A stretch of 64,000 nt of DNA from the NCBI RefSeq assembly GCF_025685395.1, contig NZ_JAGSYA010000004.1:868001-932000 (forward strand), read 5' to 3'. Below are positions 16,566-25,049 of the stretch, piece after piece; position 1 is the first letter of the stretch; each line of letters opens with the position of its first letter. The stretch is from Terriglobus tenax. Its GTDB lineage: Bacteria; Acidobacteriota; Terriglobia; Terriglobales; Acidobacteriaceae. The position numbers and the translations under genes are program-made. The notes below the pieces were generated by a model. That model searched no databases. It saw nothing but the letters and a program-made list of their open reading frames with translations, and had not been told where the DNA came from.

Positions 16566-17951
16566 ATCCCGCGCCGGGACCGAAGCAAACAAATACATGA
16601 GCCCTTCGGCGAGTGTTGGATGAGTGATGATAGCGTTGGCTACAAGCGTGTATGGCAACTTTCCGAGCATGACGAGCTGTACGGCAGAGGCAAGCTCACC
16701 TGCTCCTACACTAAACGCAGTAAAGCCGAGTATCGTATCGTCGTCTGCAATTAGCGCTTTCAAGAAGCCGCGCGTCTCCCCCAACGTACGTGTGCGAAGA
16801 ACTCCCATCATCGGTAGGGTGGCAATGCGATAACGCAACCCTTGTGCCTGTGCCTCCGTCTCATTCAGCCCAACACGGGCCAGCTCAGGATCGGTGAACA
16901 ACGTAAAAGGAATCAGCCGCCCTGTTGTGGTACGTATTTTCCCAGCAAGATTATCGCGAACTACGCGGAAGTCATCGTAGGACACGTGCGTGAAGAAGGG
17001 GCTGCCGGAGCAGTCCCCCATGGCCCAAACACCTTCCGCGCTGGTACGTAAGGTATCGTCAACGCGAATGAAACCGCGATCTGTTACAGCAACACCGCCT
17101 GCCTCAAGGTTTAGCCGCTCAGTATTCGGCAGCCGTCCCGTCGCAACAAGGATATGACTTGCTTTCAACATGGTGTCGCCGTCGCACCCGTTGAGTTGTA
17201 CCTCGACAGCATCTCCGGAGCGGCCGCTCACGGAGCGAACGACGCACCCTAGTCGGACGTCAACTCCCTCGTCTTGCATCAGCTCCAATACGGCTGCGGA
17301 GACATCCGCATCCTCATGTGGAAGCAGACGGTTCTTATCCTGGATCACAGTGACGGCGGTTCCCATGCGCTGAAAGGCCTGTGCCAGCTCCAGGCCGATA
17401 TACCCTCCGCCCAGGATGAGCAGATGCGATGGAGAATCTTCAAGCCGAAGCGCATCGACGTGGGTCATAGGATTTGATTCAGCAAGTCCCGGTATCGCCG
17501 GAATCGCGGCCCTGCTTCCTGTATTCAGGAAGACCTGTTTTCCTTCAAGATGCACCTCCTGGCCTGAGAGCAGGATCACCTTCAGCGTCCGATCTCCAAT
17601 GAAAGAAGCTTCGCCCATCAATAGTTCGGCGCCGCTCGCGGCGAACTTGTCATAGTGCATCTGCACAAGTCCATCAATCATTTCCTGCTTGCGGCGCCTT
17701 ACCGCAGCAACGTTCACCCGCCACGATTCAACATCCGCGCCGTAGGTCTTTCCCCTGCGTACCAGGTCAATCACCTTTGCTGAGTGGATAACGTTCTTGC
17801 TTGGAAGACAGGCAATGTTTGGGCACGCACCTCCCACCAGTGAACGCTCCACCACCACCACCGACTGTCCCTGGCGTGCCAGGTGCCAGGCAAGATACTT
17901 CCCCGCTTCACCACATCCAACGATGAGTGCGTCATACCGTTTGTTTTCCAT
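16560..17951 (-). CDS. Class I pyridine nucleotide-disulfide oxidoreductase (mercuric reductase-like)
   Basis: A 463-residue flavoprotein. FAD motif ALIVGCGEAGKYLAWHLA, redox-active disulfide in GGACPNIACLPSK (C-x4-C as in lipoamide dehydrogenase and MerA), NAD(P) motif ILGGGYIGLELA, second FAD motif GVWAMGDCSGSPFFTHVS and a C-terminal HPTLAEGL with the active-site His-Glu pair. The N-terminal metal-binding domain and C-terminal Cys pair of MerA are absent, so reduction of mercury is not supported; the gene is best called a general disulfide oxidoreductase. GGAG lies nine bases before the ATG at 17951; a GTG directly before it is the alternative start. Confidence 0.87.
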   Translation of the reverse strand: MENKRYDALIVGCGEAGKYLAWHLARQGQSVVVVERSLVGGACPNIACLPSKNVIHSAKVIDLVRRGKTYGADVESWRVNVAAVRRRKQEMIDGLVQMHYDKFAASGAELLMGEASFIGDRTLKVILLSGQEVHLEGKQVFLNTGSRAAIPAIPGLAESNPMTHVDALRLEDSPSHLLILGGGYIGLELAQAFQRMGTAVTVIQDKNRLLPHEDADVSAAVLELMQDEGVDVRLGCVVRSVSGRSGDAVEVQLNGCDGDTMLKASHILVATGRLPNTERLNLEAGGVAVTDRGFIRVDDTLRTSAEGVWAMGDCSGSPFFTHVSYDDFRVVRDNLAGKIRTTTGRLIPFTLFTDPELARVGLNETEAQAQGLRYRIATLPMMGVLRTRTLGETRGFLKALIADDDTILGFTAFSVGAGELASAVQLVMLGKLPYTLVANAIITHPTLAEGLMYLFASVPARDA

Positions 17952-18275
17952 CACAGCGTTCTCCTCGAAACATTACCGATGGTTCGCTTTTCTGAAGCGT
18001 GCACAAGAGGAAAGAATATCTTTCCCATGGAAACAGAAAATTTATTGCAAGTTTCGGCGTGCTAGTGGGAATTCGCAAGCCGCTATCCAAGGAGAATCTT
18101 GTCGCTCAATCGAGGGATTGCGCCACGGATGGAGCTTTTCGCTAATACTGTTACGGACTTCCAGCGATGGCTCGTTATCCTTATGGAGAGTTGTGCGCGG
18201 CCTGGTCTCTTCACCAGAGATGTGGAAGTGGTCGAGCGCGATCAGTTTCCGGCTGTCGCTTGATACTCGTGACAT

Positions 18276-18313
18276 CGAACCCATCCTAGCGTTGCGAGGA
18301 GTGGCATCCGTTG
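18276..18313 (+). repeat. Dispersed repeat family 1, copy C
   Basis: Begins CGAACCCATCCTAGCGTTGC and matches the minus-strand copy at 194-229 at nearly every position for about 36 bases. It touches the 5' end of a truncated reading frame, as expected if recombination or deletion used the repeat. Confidence 0.7.
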
Positions 18314-18314
18314 A

Positions 18315-18428
18315 GATGGCAAGCTGGAGCAGACCGGAGTGATCGGCGACTGGGCCTTCCTGAGCGGCAAACAGGTCAGCTACTTTGGCCGCAAAGGCGA
18401 GGGCCACGTTGAACGCTTTCCGCAGTAG
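18315..18428 (+). pseudogene. C-terminal remnant of an unknown gene
   Basis: A 37-codon frame ends with TAG at 18426-18428 and reads DGKLEQTGVIGDWAFLSG followed by KQVSYFGRKGEGHVERFPQ, a composition that looks like real protein. It is closed on the left by a TGA at 18312-18314 inside the repeat and has no start codon with a ribosome site. I do not recognise the family. The simplest reading is that the front of the gene was lost at the repeat junction. Confidence 0.35.
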
Positions 18429-18434
18429 CAGCTG

Positions 18435-19439
18435 CTACTCCGGCTGCACGTCGATGACGACTTTGCCGCTGGACTTACCGCTCTCCACCAGTTCGTGGGC
18501 TTCCAGAGCGTTGGCGAAGGTGAAGCGGCGGTCGTCGACCATGGGTTTGAGCTGGCCGGTTTCGATGAGGCGGGTGATCTCGCGCAGGATCCAGCCGTGG
18601 TGACCGCGGCGTTCGCCGGTGATGAGCGGCAGGAGGACGAAGACACCGGAATACGTTGCTCCGTGGCGCGAGAGCGATTTCAGGTCGTGCGCTCCCCAGC
18701 CGTAGCAACTGGCCACGCGGCCGTAGTTGCGGATGGCCGACATGCAATCGTCCAGGGGCTTGCCGCCCACGGTGTCAAACGCCAGGTCAAAGCCGACGCC
18801 CTCCGTGATGCGCTGCACATACTCTGTGACCGGTTCGTCGCGGTCGATGGGAGTGGCGCCGTAACCGCGCACGATCTCTGCTTTACCGGCTGATACGGTT
18901 GCGTAGACCTGGGCACCGGCGGAGGCGGCGATCTGCACCGCCATGTGTCCTACGCCGCCTGCTCCTCCGGTCACAAGAACGCGGTCACCTGCCTGCACCT
19001 GAGCACGGTCGGCAAGGCCTTCGTAGGCGGTGAGTGCGACCAAAGGGACGGCCGCGGCCTCGTGCAGGGAGAGGTTCTTCGGCTTGGGCGCGAGCAGGTC
19101 GGCGTCCACGGCCATGTACTGCGCCAGCGAGCCTTGTTCGCCTCCGGCGCCGCCGGCGAGACCGTAGACCTGGTCGCCCACTTCGAACTCGCTGACGCCG
19201 ATGCCGACCTCTTCGACGATGCCTGCCATGTCCGTACCGAGGATGCAGGGCGCGGTCATGCCGCCGTGCGGAGCCTTGCCGGTGCGGATCTTGCTGTCAA
19301 TGGGGTTGACGCCGCTGGCGATGACGCGGACGAGCACATCGTGGTCGCCGATCTGCGGCCTGGGGACTTGGGCGAGGCGGAAGAGGCCGGTTTCAAAGCT
19401 ATCGACGACAAGGGCTTGCATGGTGAGGTCTGCGGTCAC
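18435..19439 (-). CDS. NADPH:quinone reductase-like MDR oxidoreductase
   Basis: A 334-residue medium-chain reductase of the zinc-free quinone oxidoreductase group. Substrate part with ASGVNPIDSKIR and LGTDMAGIVEE; nucleotide site VTGGAGGVGHMAVQIA; late motif ANALEAHELVESGKSSGKVVIDV. It would reduce quinones or activated alkenes with NADPH in the cytoplasm. The GTG at 19439 has GGAG eleven bases upstream; an internal ATG at 19421 lacks a site but would give the usual family N-terminus. GC-rich, unlike the similar enzyme at 12235, so the two are not a recent duplication. Confidence 0.87.
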   Translation of the reverse strand: MTADLTMQALVVDSFETGLFRLAQVPRPQIGDHDVLVRVIASGVNPIDSKIRTGKAPHGGMTAPCILGTDMAGIVEEVGIGVSEFEVGDQVYGLAGGAGGEQGSLAQYMAVDADLLAPKPKNLSLHEAAAVPLVALTAYEGLADRAQVQAGDRVLVTGGAGGVGHMAVQIAASAGAQVYATVSAGKAEIVRGYGATPIDRDEPVTEYVQRITEGVGFDLAFDTVGGKPLDDCMSAIRNYGRVASCYGWGAHDLKSLSRHGATYSGVFVLLPLITGERRGHHGWILREITRLIETGQLKPMVDDRRFTFANALEAHELVESGKSSGKVVIDVQPE

Positions 19440-19514
19440 AGATCGTTACTCCAGACTCCTAGAGTAATGGCTCGGGATGATTCTGTGGCCGCAGCCTTCC
19501 ATGAAGATGGATGC

Positions 19515-20429
19515 TTAGTGTGCTCCGGCAAGCACCATTTGCGGGCCGGTCAGCTTGACGCCTTTGGCTGATGCCTTGAAGCGCTGCAGTCCTTTGCCGC
19601 CGCCGTCGAACTGGACACGGTAGGTCTGGTAGAGCGCATCGGTAAACTGCTTGAGAAACGGGCGAAAGCTGACCGGGTTGCCGGTGCCGATGTAGTAGGA
19701 ACGCGCTCCGGTGGAGGCAGCAAGGTCGGTCAGGTAGTTCTGCCCGCTGAAGGCGGCCTGGCCGCCGCGCAGGGCCGCTCCGGTGTAGTAGATGGAGTAG
19801 ACGGCGACGCCGGCGCGCTGAGCATCGGCCTTGGCCGTCTCCACGTAGGGGCTGTACTGGTTCATGGGGCTGGTGCTGCCGTTGTAGGGGTCAACGCCGC
19901 TGGTGATCATGAGCGCAATGCGGGCCTTGCCGCTGGGCTGCCAGTGTTTCACGAAATCCGAGAGGCAGAAGTAGGGGCTGGCACTGACGCCGGGCATTCC
20001 CCGGGGAAGCCGCAATGCCTTGGCGGCATCATCGTGCTCCGTGGTGAAGCCTTCCTGTTCTGCCACGACACGGCCGTTCTGCATATAGCCGACGGTTACG
20101 GCAACGTCTGGCGGCAGGGACTGGATGAAGCTCTGCAGGTCGCTGAGCATACGGCCGAAGCCTGTCTGCAGGCCATCGTCAATCAGGATGGCGAGTTCGA
20201 CACCGGTTCCCTGCCCCTGGCCGGAGCCGCCGAGGACGGGCTGCCAGCCGGTCACGCGGCGGTCGGCATCCCCCAGCTTGATGGTCACCTCGGATGCCTG
20301 CACCCGCGGAGCCTCCGGGCCACGCTTATCTTCCACACGAACCAGGGCGGAGGTCGTGACGGGCCCCTCCACCTGTGCGACCGCCGAAGCGGTCACCAAT
20401 CCTAAAAGAGCAACACTCAGCCAACGCAT
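19515..20429 (-). CDS. Secreted VWA-like (VWFA-related acidobacterial) protein
   Basis: About 304 residues with a signal peptide (MRWLSVALLGLVTASAVAQ). The core resembles a von Willebrand A domain of the acidobacteria-specific kind: ELAILIDDGLQTGFGRM, a central MITSGVDPYNG strand and YSIYYTG, ending in a beta-rich tail. The metal-ion site DxSxS is replaced by DDGLQ, so metal-dependent binding is doubtful. The ATG at 20429 directly starts the signal peptide and has a purine-rich AGGAAGGG box; the longer frame adds an unlikely Cys-rich extension. Function unknown; lies just downstream of the large TonB receptor behind a terminator, so it is transcribed separately. Confidence 0.78.
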   Translation of the reverse strand: MRWLSVALLGLVTASAVAQVEGPVTTSALVRVEDKRGPEAPRVQASEVTIKLGDADRRVTGWQPVLGGSGQGQGTGVELAILIDDGLQTGFGRMLSDLQSFIQSLPPDVAVTVGYMQNGRVVAEQEGFTTEHDDAAKALRLPRGMPGVSASPYFCLSDFVKHWQPSGKARIALMITSGVDPYNGSTSPMNQYSPYVETAKADAQRAGVAVYSIYYTGAALRGGQAAFSGQNYLTDLAASTGARSYYIGTGNPVSFRPFLKQFTDALYQTYRVQFDGGGKGLQRFKASAKGVKLTGPQMVLAGAH

Positions 20430-20493
20430 GGTTACATCCCTTCCTGCACACTTGGTTAAGACGCAGAAACCGGACATAAGATGCGGTAACGCA

Positions 20494-20521
20494 GAAAGGG
20501 CCGGATTTCTCCGGCCCTTTC
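20494..20521. terminator. Terminator of the large TonB receptor
   Basis: A perfect 12-base-pair GC-rich stem (20494-20505 with 20510-20521) with A-rich and T-rich ends lies 20 bases past the receptor stop codon on the minus strand and upstream of the VWA-like gene. Confidence 0.8.
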
Positions 20522-20541
20522 GTGGTTGGTGTGGCAGTCGT

Positions 20542-23500
20542 TTAGAAGATCAGCTTTCCAGCGAACTGAACGTTGAAGGGAGCGCCCGACGAGATCGCCG
20601 TGCTGTAACGACCAGCGGTGACCTGACCGAAGTTTGCCGAGTTGTAGGTCGTGGTCGGGTTTGCCATGTTCATGTGGTTGAGGACGTTGAACATCTCAGC
20701 ACGCAGCTGCAGGCTGATTCCTTCACGGATTTTGGTGTTCTTCACAAGCGACGCATCGAGCGTGAAGAAGTTCGGTCCGCGGAACTGATCGCGAGCAGTG
20801 TTGCCGTGTGATCCGGCAGCCGGAGCGCTGAACGGAGTCTGTGACAGCGGAACCCACCATTGGACGATCTTTGTGGTCGTCCCAGAACGGAGGGTCACGT
20901 CAGAGCTACCAGTCTTCAGCTTTCCACCGTTGTAGTTGACGCGATCCTTCGCCATGCCGATACCGGTGGTGTCACCGACGGTGATGGAGAACGGAGTTCC
21001 GGTGTAGTAGGTCATAAAGCCAGTGACCTGCCACCCCTTGCTGAGAACCGGCATCACGTGCGATCCCGGGATCTCGTAGACAGCGTAGCCGTTGATGGTG
21101 TGACGGACATCAAAGGTCGAATGGCCGTAGTCAAGACGCAGGTTCGTGGAGTCGATGGGGCCGGTGCTGCGGAAGGCCGAACCGTTATCCAGCGAGTGGC
21201 CGTAGGTCCAGGAGATCTGGCTGGTGATTCCGTGGAAGTTGCTCGACTTCAGACTGGTCTGGAGCGAGTGGTAGTTGGAAGCAGCGTTGCTCGACACCTG
21301 AACCACAGCGCCAACCTGAGGAAGGGTGCTGTAGTAAGGACGACGGCGCTGAAGGCAGGTACCGTTTGCGACAGCAGACGCGACGTTGCAAACCGTTGTG
21401 CCAACATTTGCCTGCGTGGTGTTCCAGGGAGCTGCCTGATTCGCATCCAACATGGTGTAGAGGTGAGTGCCGAGAGAACCGGCGTATGCCACAGTCACAA
21501 CATTCCGCTTGCTGAGCTGATACTCAGTCGTCAGACCGAAGTTCTGGGCGTAGGCCATCTTCAGGTTGGGATCAACAGAGAACAGCCCGAACTGCGAAAG
21601 GCTCGAGTTCGCCGGGAAGACCGCCTGATTCGTCTGCCACTGCGTTACGTTGGTGAGCGACACGTTCCGAAGACCGGCGATCGGGTTTGCCTGGATGCCG
21701 CGTGCGGTTGCACCGGTGAATCCTGGAGCGCTGTCGCCGAATCCGTTGAACGGAGGAGCATCGAAGTAAAGACCCCAGCTGCCGCGGATTGCGAGCTTAT
21801 CGGTCGGGCTGTAGTTGAAGCCAACGCGAGGAGCGAAGTGCAGCTTACCGGGGTTGTAAAGCGACGGCAGGCCGGAGTTTCCAACACGAACGAGACCGTT
21901 CGCATCAGCACCGGAAGTACCGGGACGCCATACAGAGATGGGGCCGGTCGACGAGAGTGCTCCGGTGTACTCATGGCGAACACCGTAGTTCAAGGTAAGG
22001 TTCTGCGTGATCTTGAACTGATCCGAGATGAAGAAGGCAAGGTCGGTGCGATACAGATCGCGGCGGAGGTTACCCGCAATAAAGGACGCCGAGCTGAAGT
22101 TACCGGCAAGGTAATCGGCAAGCGCCAGAATTTCCGCCTGGTTGTTGGTGATATCGACGTCGCTCGCAAGAGATGTCGCGTTCGACGAGTTGCTGGTGTA
22201 GGGGGTCTGCCCTGCAGCCAATGTCATATTGGCGGATGCCGTTCCCGGGAAGCTGAAGGTTCCGCGGGTGTTGGCCTGGTACTGCAGGTCCATGTAGTTA
22301 CGGCGATATTCACCACCGAAACGAATCTGGTGCTTGCCGTGGATCCAGGTTGCTGCATCGGTGATGTGACCGGTGTAGTCCTTGCGGCCCAGAGCCTGGG
22401 TTGCGCCTACGCTGTCAAAGGTGCTCCCGATGGTGATGGTCGGAGCGCCGAAGAGCGACGGGTTGGTAACGCCAGTGTTCAAGCCGAGAGCCGGCATGTT
22501 GAAGTCGTGACGGTTGTCGTTGAAGGTCTGGTTGAAGACGCCGACGGCAGCCAACAGCTGATTGGAAAAGTGATCGGTAATGGACCAGTTGTGCGCGGCC
22601 GAGAAGTTCTGGGTAATATCCGGAGCAGCCTGGAAGTACCAGTAGGTGCTGCCACCAGGCTCAACCTGACGACCAGTACCAACGAAGGCCTGCAAGCGCA
22701 GGGTCTGCTTCGGCGAAATGATGTAGTTCAGGTTACCGATCGCGTTATCGCTGTAGCCAACGCGGGGGTGAGTCTCAACATAGTTGTTGGGGCTGGCAGC
22801 AAGGCCGGGAGCGTTGCCACCCATCCAGAGATTGTTCAGAAGGTTCACCGACAGAGGATTTACGGAGAAACCGTGGCGAGTCAGCAGCTGCGTTGCCTTG
22901 GCAACATAAGCTGCGCCCGGCTCGGTAGCATTCGAGCTGGGAAGCTGGATAACGTACTTCTGACGCTCGTAGTTGACGAAGAAGAACAGCTTGTCCTTCA
23001 TGATCGGTCCACCGAGAGATCCGCCGAACTGCTGGTTGCGCGTCTTCTGCTTACGGGTGTTGTCAGCCTGGAAGAAGTCGCGGGCAGCGAAGAACTCGTT
23101 ACGGATATAGAAATAGGCCGAACCGTGGAAGTTATTCGTGCCGGTCTTAACGCTCAGCGAGATGGTGCCGCCGGGGTTACGGCCCGCGTCCGCGTTACCT
23201 GAGGACTGAACCGCGAATTGGTCGATTGCTTCCACCGGGATGGTTACGCCGGCGATGGGGCCTACACCACCCTGGTTGGCGGCGGTGTTGTTCTGCCAGA
23301 TGTCGTTCGAGTCGGCGCCGTCAAGCTGATAGTTGTTCTGGTTGGTACGGGTACCATTGACCGAACCAGCGCCGTTAACGCCGGGAGCCAGCTTGATCAG
23401 CTGCGTGAAGTCGCGGCCGTTCAGTGGAATTTCGGATACGGCCTTGCTGCCGATAACAGCATTGTTAGCCGAGGACAGCGTCTGAATTGTGGAAGTCGTA

Positions 23501-23874
23501 TCCGCCGAAACGTCAACGGTTTCCGTCGCGCCCGTCACGGACAGCTTGGGCTCCACCGGAGTGACTGCACCGGGGTTCACGGAGACATTCTTCAGTGTAG
23601 TCTCACCAAAGCCCGAAGCGCTGACGGCCAATGAGTAGGTCGCAACATCGAGATCCTGAAAGACGAAGGTTCCGGCCGAGGTGGTTTCCGTCTCACGGGT
23701 AGCACCGGTACCGCTGTTCGTCAGCGTGACCTTTGCGTGAGAAACCACAGCGCCGGTGGCGTCGGTTACGGTTCCACCGATACCGCCACGATAGGTCTGC
23801 GCTGAGAGCGGAATTGCAATCAGCAACACGAGGATGGGTACGAAGATGCTTCGGAAGAAGCGGGTAATGCGCAT
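20542..23874 (-). CDS. TonB-dependent receptor, acidobacterial Oar-like type
   Basis: A 1110-residue outer-membrane protein. Signal peptide (IFVPILVLLIAIPLSAQ), carboxypeptidase-regulatory beta-sandwich (about 28-115, GGIGGTVTDATGAVVSHAKVTL), plug domain (IPLNGRDFTQLIKLAPGV, about 150-250) and a 22-strand-type barrel with NQQFGGSLGGPI and an aromatic C-terminal strand ending KLIF. This architecture is heavily expanded in Acidobacteria; individual substrates are mostly unknown, with large polysaccharide- or peptide-derived ligands suspected. AGGAG sits seven bases before the ATG. Monocistronic, with its own terminator, and divergent from a small outer-membrane barrel gene. Confidence 0.9.
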   Translation of the reverse strand: MRITRFFRSIFVPILVLLIAIPLSAQTYRGGIGGTVTDATGAVVSHAKVTLTNSGTGATRETETTSAGTFVFQDLDVATYSLAVSASGFGETTLKNVSVNPGAVTPVEPKLSVTGATETVDVSADTTSTIQTLSSANNAVIGSKAVSEIPLNGRDFTQLIKLAPGVNGAGSVNGTRTNQNNYQLDGADSNDIWQNNTAANQGGVGPIAGVTIPVEAIDQFAVQSSGNADAGRNPGGTISLSVKTGTNNFHGSAYFYIRNEFFAARDFFQADNTRKQKTRNQQFGGSLGGPIMKDKLFFFVNYERQKYVIQLPSSNATEPGAAYVAKATQLLTRHGFSVNPLSVNLLNNLWMGGNAPGLAASPNNYVETHPRVGYSDNAIGNLNYIISPKQTLRLQAFVGTGRQVEPGGSTYWYFQAAPDITQNFSAAHNWSITDHFSNQLLAAVGVFNQTFNDNRHDFNMPALGLNTGVTNPSLFGAPTITIGSTFDSVGATQALGRKDYTGHITDAATWIHGKHQIRFGGEYRRNYMDLQYQANTRGTFSFPGTASANMTLAAGQTPYTSNSSNATSLASDVDITNNQAEILALADYLAGNFSSASFIAGNLRRDLYRTDLAFFISDQFKITQNLTLNYGVRHEYTGALSSTGPISVWRPGTSGADANGLVRVGNSGLPSLYNPGKLHFAPRVGFNYSPTDKLAIRGSWGLYFDAPPFNGFGDSAPGFTGATARGIQANPIAGLRNVSLTNVTQWQTNQAVFPANSSLSQFGLFSVDPNLKMAYAQNFGLTTEYQLSKRNVVTVAYAGSLGTHLYTMLDANQAAPWNTTQANVGTTVCNVASAVANGTCLQRRRPYYSTLPQVGAVVQVSSNAASNYHSLQTSLKSSNFHGITSQISWTYGHSLDNGSAFRSTGPIDSTNLRLDYGHSTFDVRHTINGYAVYEIPGSHVMPVLSKGWQVTGFMTYYTGTPFSITVGDTTGIGMAKDRVNYNGGKLKTGSSDVTLRSGTTTKIVQWWVPLSQTPFSAPAAGSHGNTARDQFRGPNFFTLDASLVKNTKIREGISLQLRAEMFNVLNHMNMANPTTTYNSANFGQVTAGRYSTAISSGAPFNVQFAGKLIF

Positions 23875-24421
23875 GGACTGGCTCCTGAAAGTAGTGAAAC
23901 AACTGCGTTAACAACTACGTTTGGGGTCGTTTGATGCGTTGACAGATTGCTTGAAACCGGGTGCGGGAATAACGCGCCCTTAGCAACAACAGCAGCACGC
24001 CGTCATGCCACCCTGCTTGGGTAGACAAGCGCCGGGACATCCCCGGGATGCGATAAATGCGGCTGACAAGGTTTGTTTCGTCTCCGTCTGTTTGCTGCTG
24101 TTGTGTGTGGGTTAAGCATACCTGTGTTAAAGGCTTTTGAACAAATTTTCTAATCACTGGAGGCAACTTTTCCGGCTGGCGGCGGTTATGCCGCTCTCGT
24201 CTCGCTAAAAAGTGGAGAAGTTTCAATACTTTCTCTTGCACTCCGGAGGGAATTCCCCTCAAATAGGAAACAGCAGGTCCCCGCGGACTGGAGACAGCCG
24301 TCCTGCATACCGTAGAACACACGCAACTTCTGGCCTAGGTACCGGCATCGTATGCGCGGCTCGCCTTTATCCGCTTTATCTGTACGCAGGGACCAGACTT
24401 GTCTCAATTACCGGAGTCTTC
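23875..24421. other. Divergent promoter region between two outer-membrane protein genes
   Basis: 547 bases without a credible gene. The part nearest the receptor is the likely site of its promoter, and the part from about 24200 leads to the barrel gene. Open frames in this stretch have no protein character. No repeat or palindrome stood out. Confidence 0.5.
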
Positions 24422-24979
24422 ATGCAACTTCGCATTAAGTTTGCTGTACTGGCCGTGGCACTCACTCTTGCTGGTTCCTCTTTCCAGGCAAAGGCGCAGG
24501 CCATCCCCACCGCGCAGAAGCGCGGAGACGTGGATGCCTTCTTTCTCTATGGGCGCGCCAATACTGATTACGGTCCGGTGAAAAACAATGTTTACACCTT
24601 CGGTGTGGACTACATGTTCCGTCCGATACGGTTTGGTCAGCCGGGCGTCAACGTGCGCTATTCCCGCTCATCAGGATCTGTCGTGGACGAACCATTCTTC
24701 GGCGGTGGACTGGATTGGCGGTTCCGCGAGCACTATCATGTCCGTCCCTACGCAGTGGCCGACATAGGCGTAGGCAGTCTGAAGGTCAAAGCCAACGGCT
24801 TTGATGATTCCGGCACTTCCTACATCCTGGGTGGCGGCGCGGACATCCCGATTACGTCGCGCTTTGCTGGCCGTGTTGAGTTTGACTACCAGCACATCAA
24901 GATTTCCGGTGGTGCTGGCCCCGACCTGACCTTTACGCCCTACAGCATCAACTTCGGCGTCGTCTACCGGATCAAGTAA
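24422..24979 (+). CDS. Small outer-membrane beta-barrel protein
   Basis: 185 residues: signal peptide (FAVLAVALTLAGSSFQAKAQA) and an eight-strand-like barrel rich in alternating aromatic/polar residues (VYTFGVDYMFRP, VNVRYSRSSG, FGGGLDWRFREHY, ILGGGADIPITSRFAGRVEFDY), closing with YSINFGVVYRIK, a normal C-terminal barrel strand. Closest to OmpA/OmpW-type 'outer membrane beta-barrel' proteins; ligand unknown. The ATG at 24422 has a GGAG box seven bases upstream and begins the signal peptide, so the longer open frame is rejected. Confidence 0.83.
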   Translation: MQLRIKFAVLAVALTLAGSSFQAKAQAIPTAQKRGDVDAFFLYGRANTDYGPVKNNVYTFGVDYMFRPIRFGQPGVNVRYSRSSGSVVDEPFFGGGLDWRFREHYHVRPYAVADIGVGSLKVKANGFDDSGTSYILGGGADIPITSRFAGRVEFDYQHIKISGGAGPDLTFTPYSINFGVVYRIK

Positions 24980-24996
24980 AGCGATTTCAGAGGCAA

Positions 24997-25029
24997 GCAA
25001 AAGGCCCTTCCATTGGAAGGGCCTTTTGC
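24997..25029. terminator. Bidirectional terminator
   Basis: A 15-base-pair perfect stem (24997-25011 with 25015-25029) containing A-rich and T-rich outer parts sits between the convergent barrel gene and TonB receptor gene and can serve both. Confidence 0.85.
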
Positions 25030-25049
25030 ATTGGGCGGATACTCTTTGC

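Larger units (their letters stand above)
17952..18434. other. Intergenic stretch with repeat and gene remnant
   Basis: No complete gene. It contains the probable promoter of the flavoprotein, a copy of the family 1 repeat (18276-18313) and, directly against it, a short plus-strand reading-frame remnant (18315-18428). The minus-strand open frame across the middle reads through the repeat and is not credible. Confidence 0.55.

Noticed and set aside
16560-17951. Mercuric reductase (merA) call
   Set aside because: The HMA domain and C-terminal Cys pair of MerA are missing and no mer genes are nearby, so only the disulfide reductase class is supported.
18042-18407. 121-codon minus-strand open frame
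   Set aside because: Part of it is the translated family 1 repeat and the rest has no protein character.
20860-23202. Long open frame on the plus strand (780 codons)
   Set aside because: It is the antisense shadow of the TonB receptor on the minus strand, with no family resemblance and no ribosome site.
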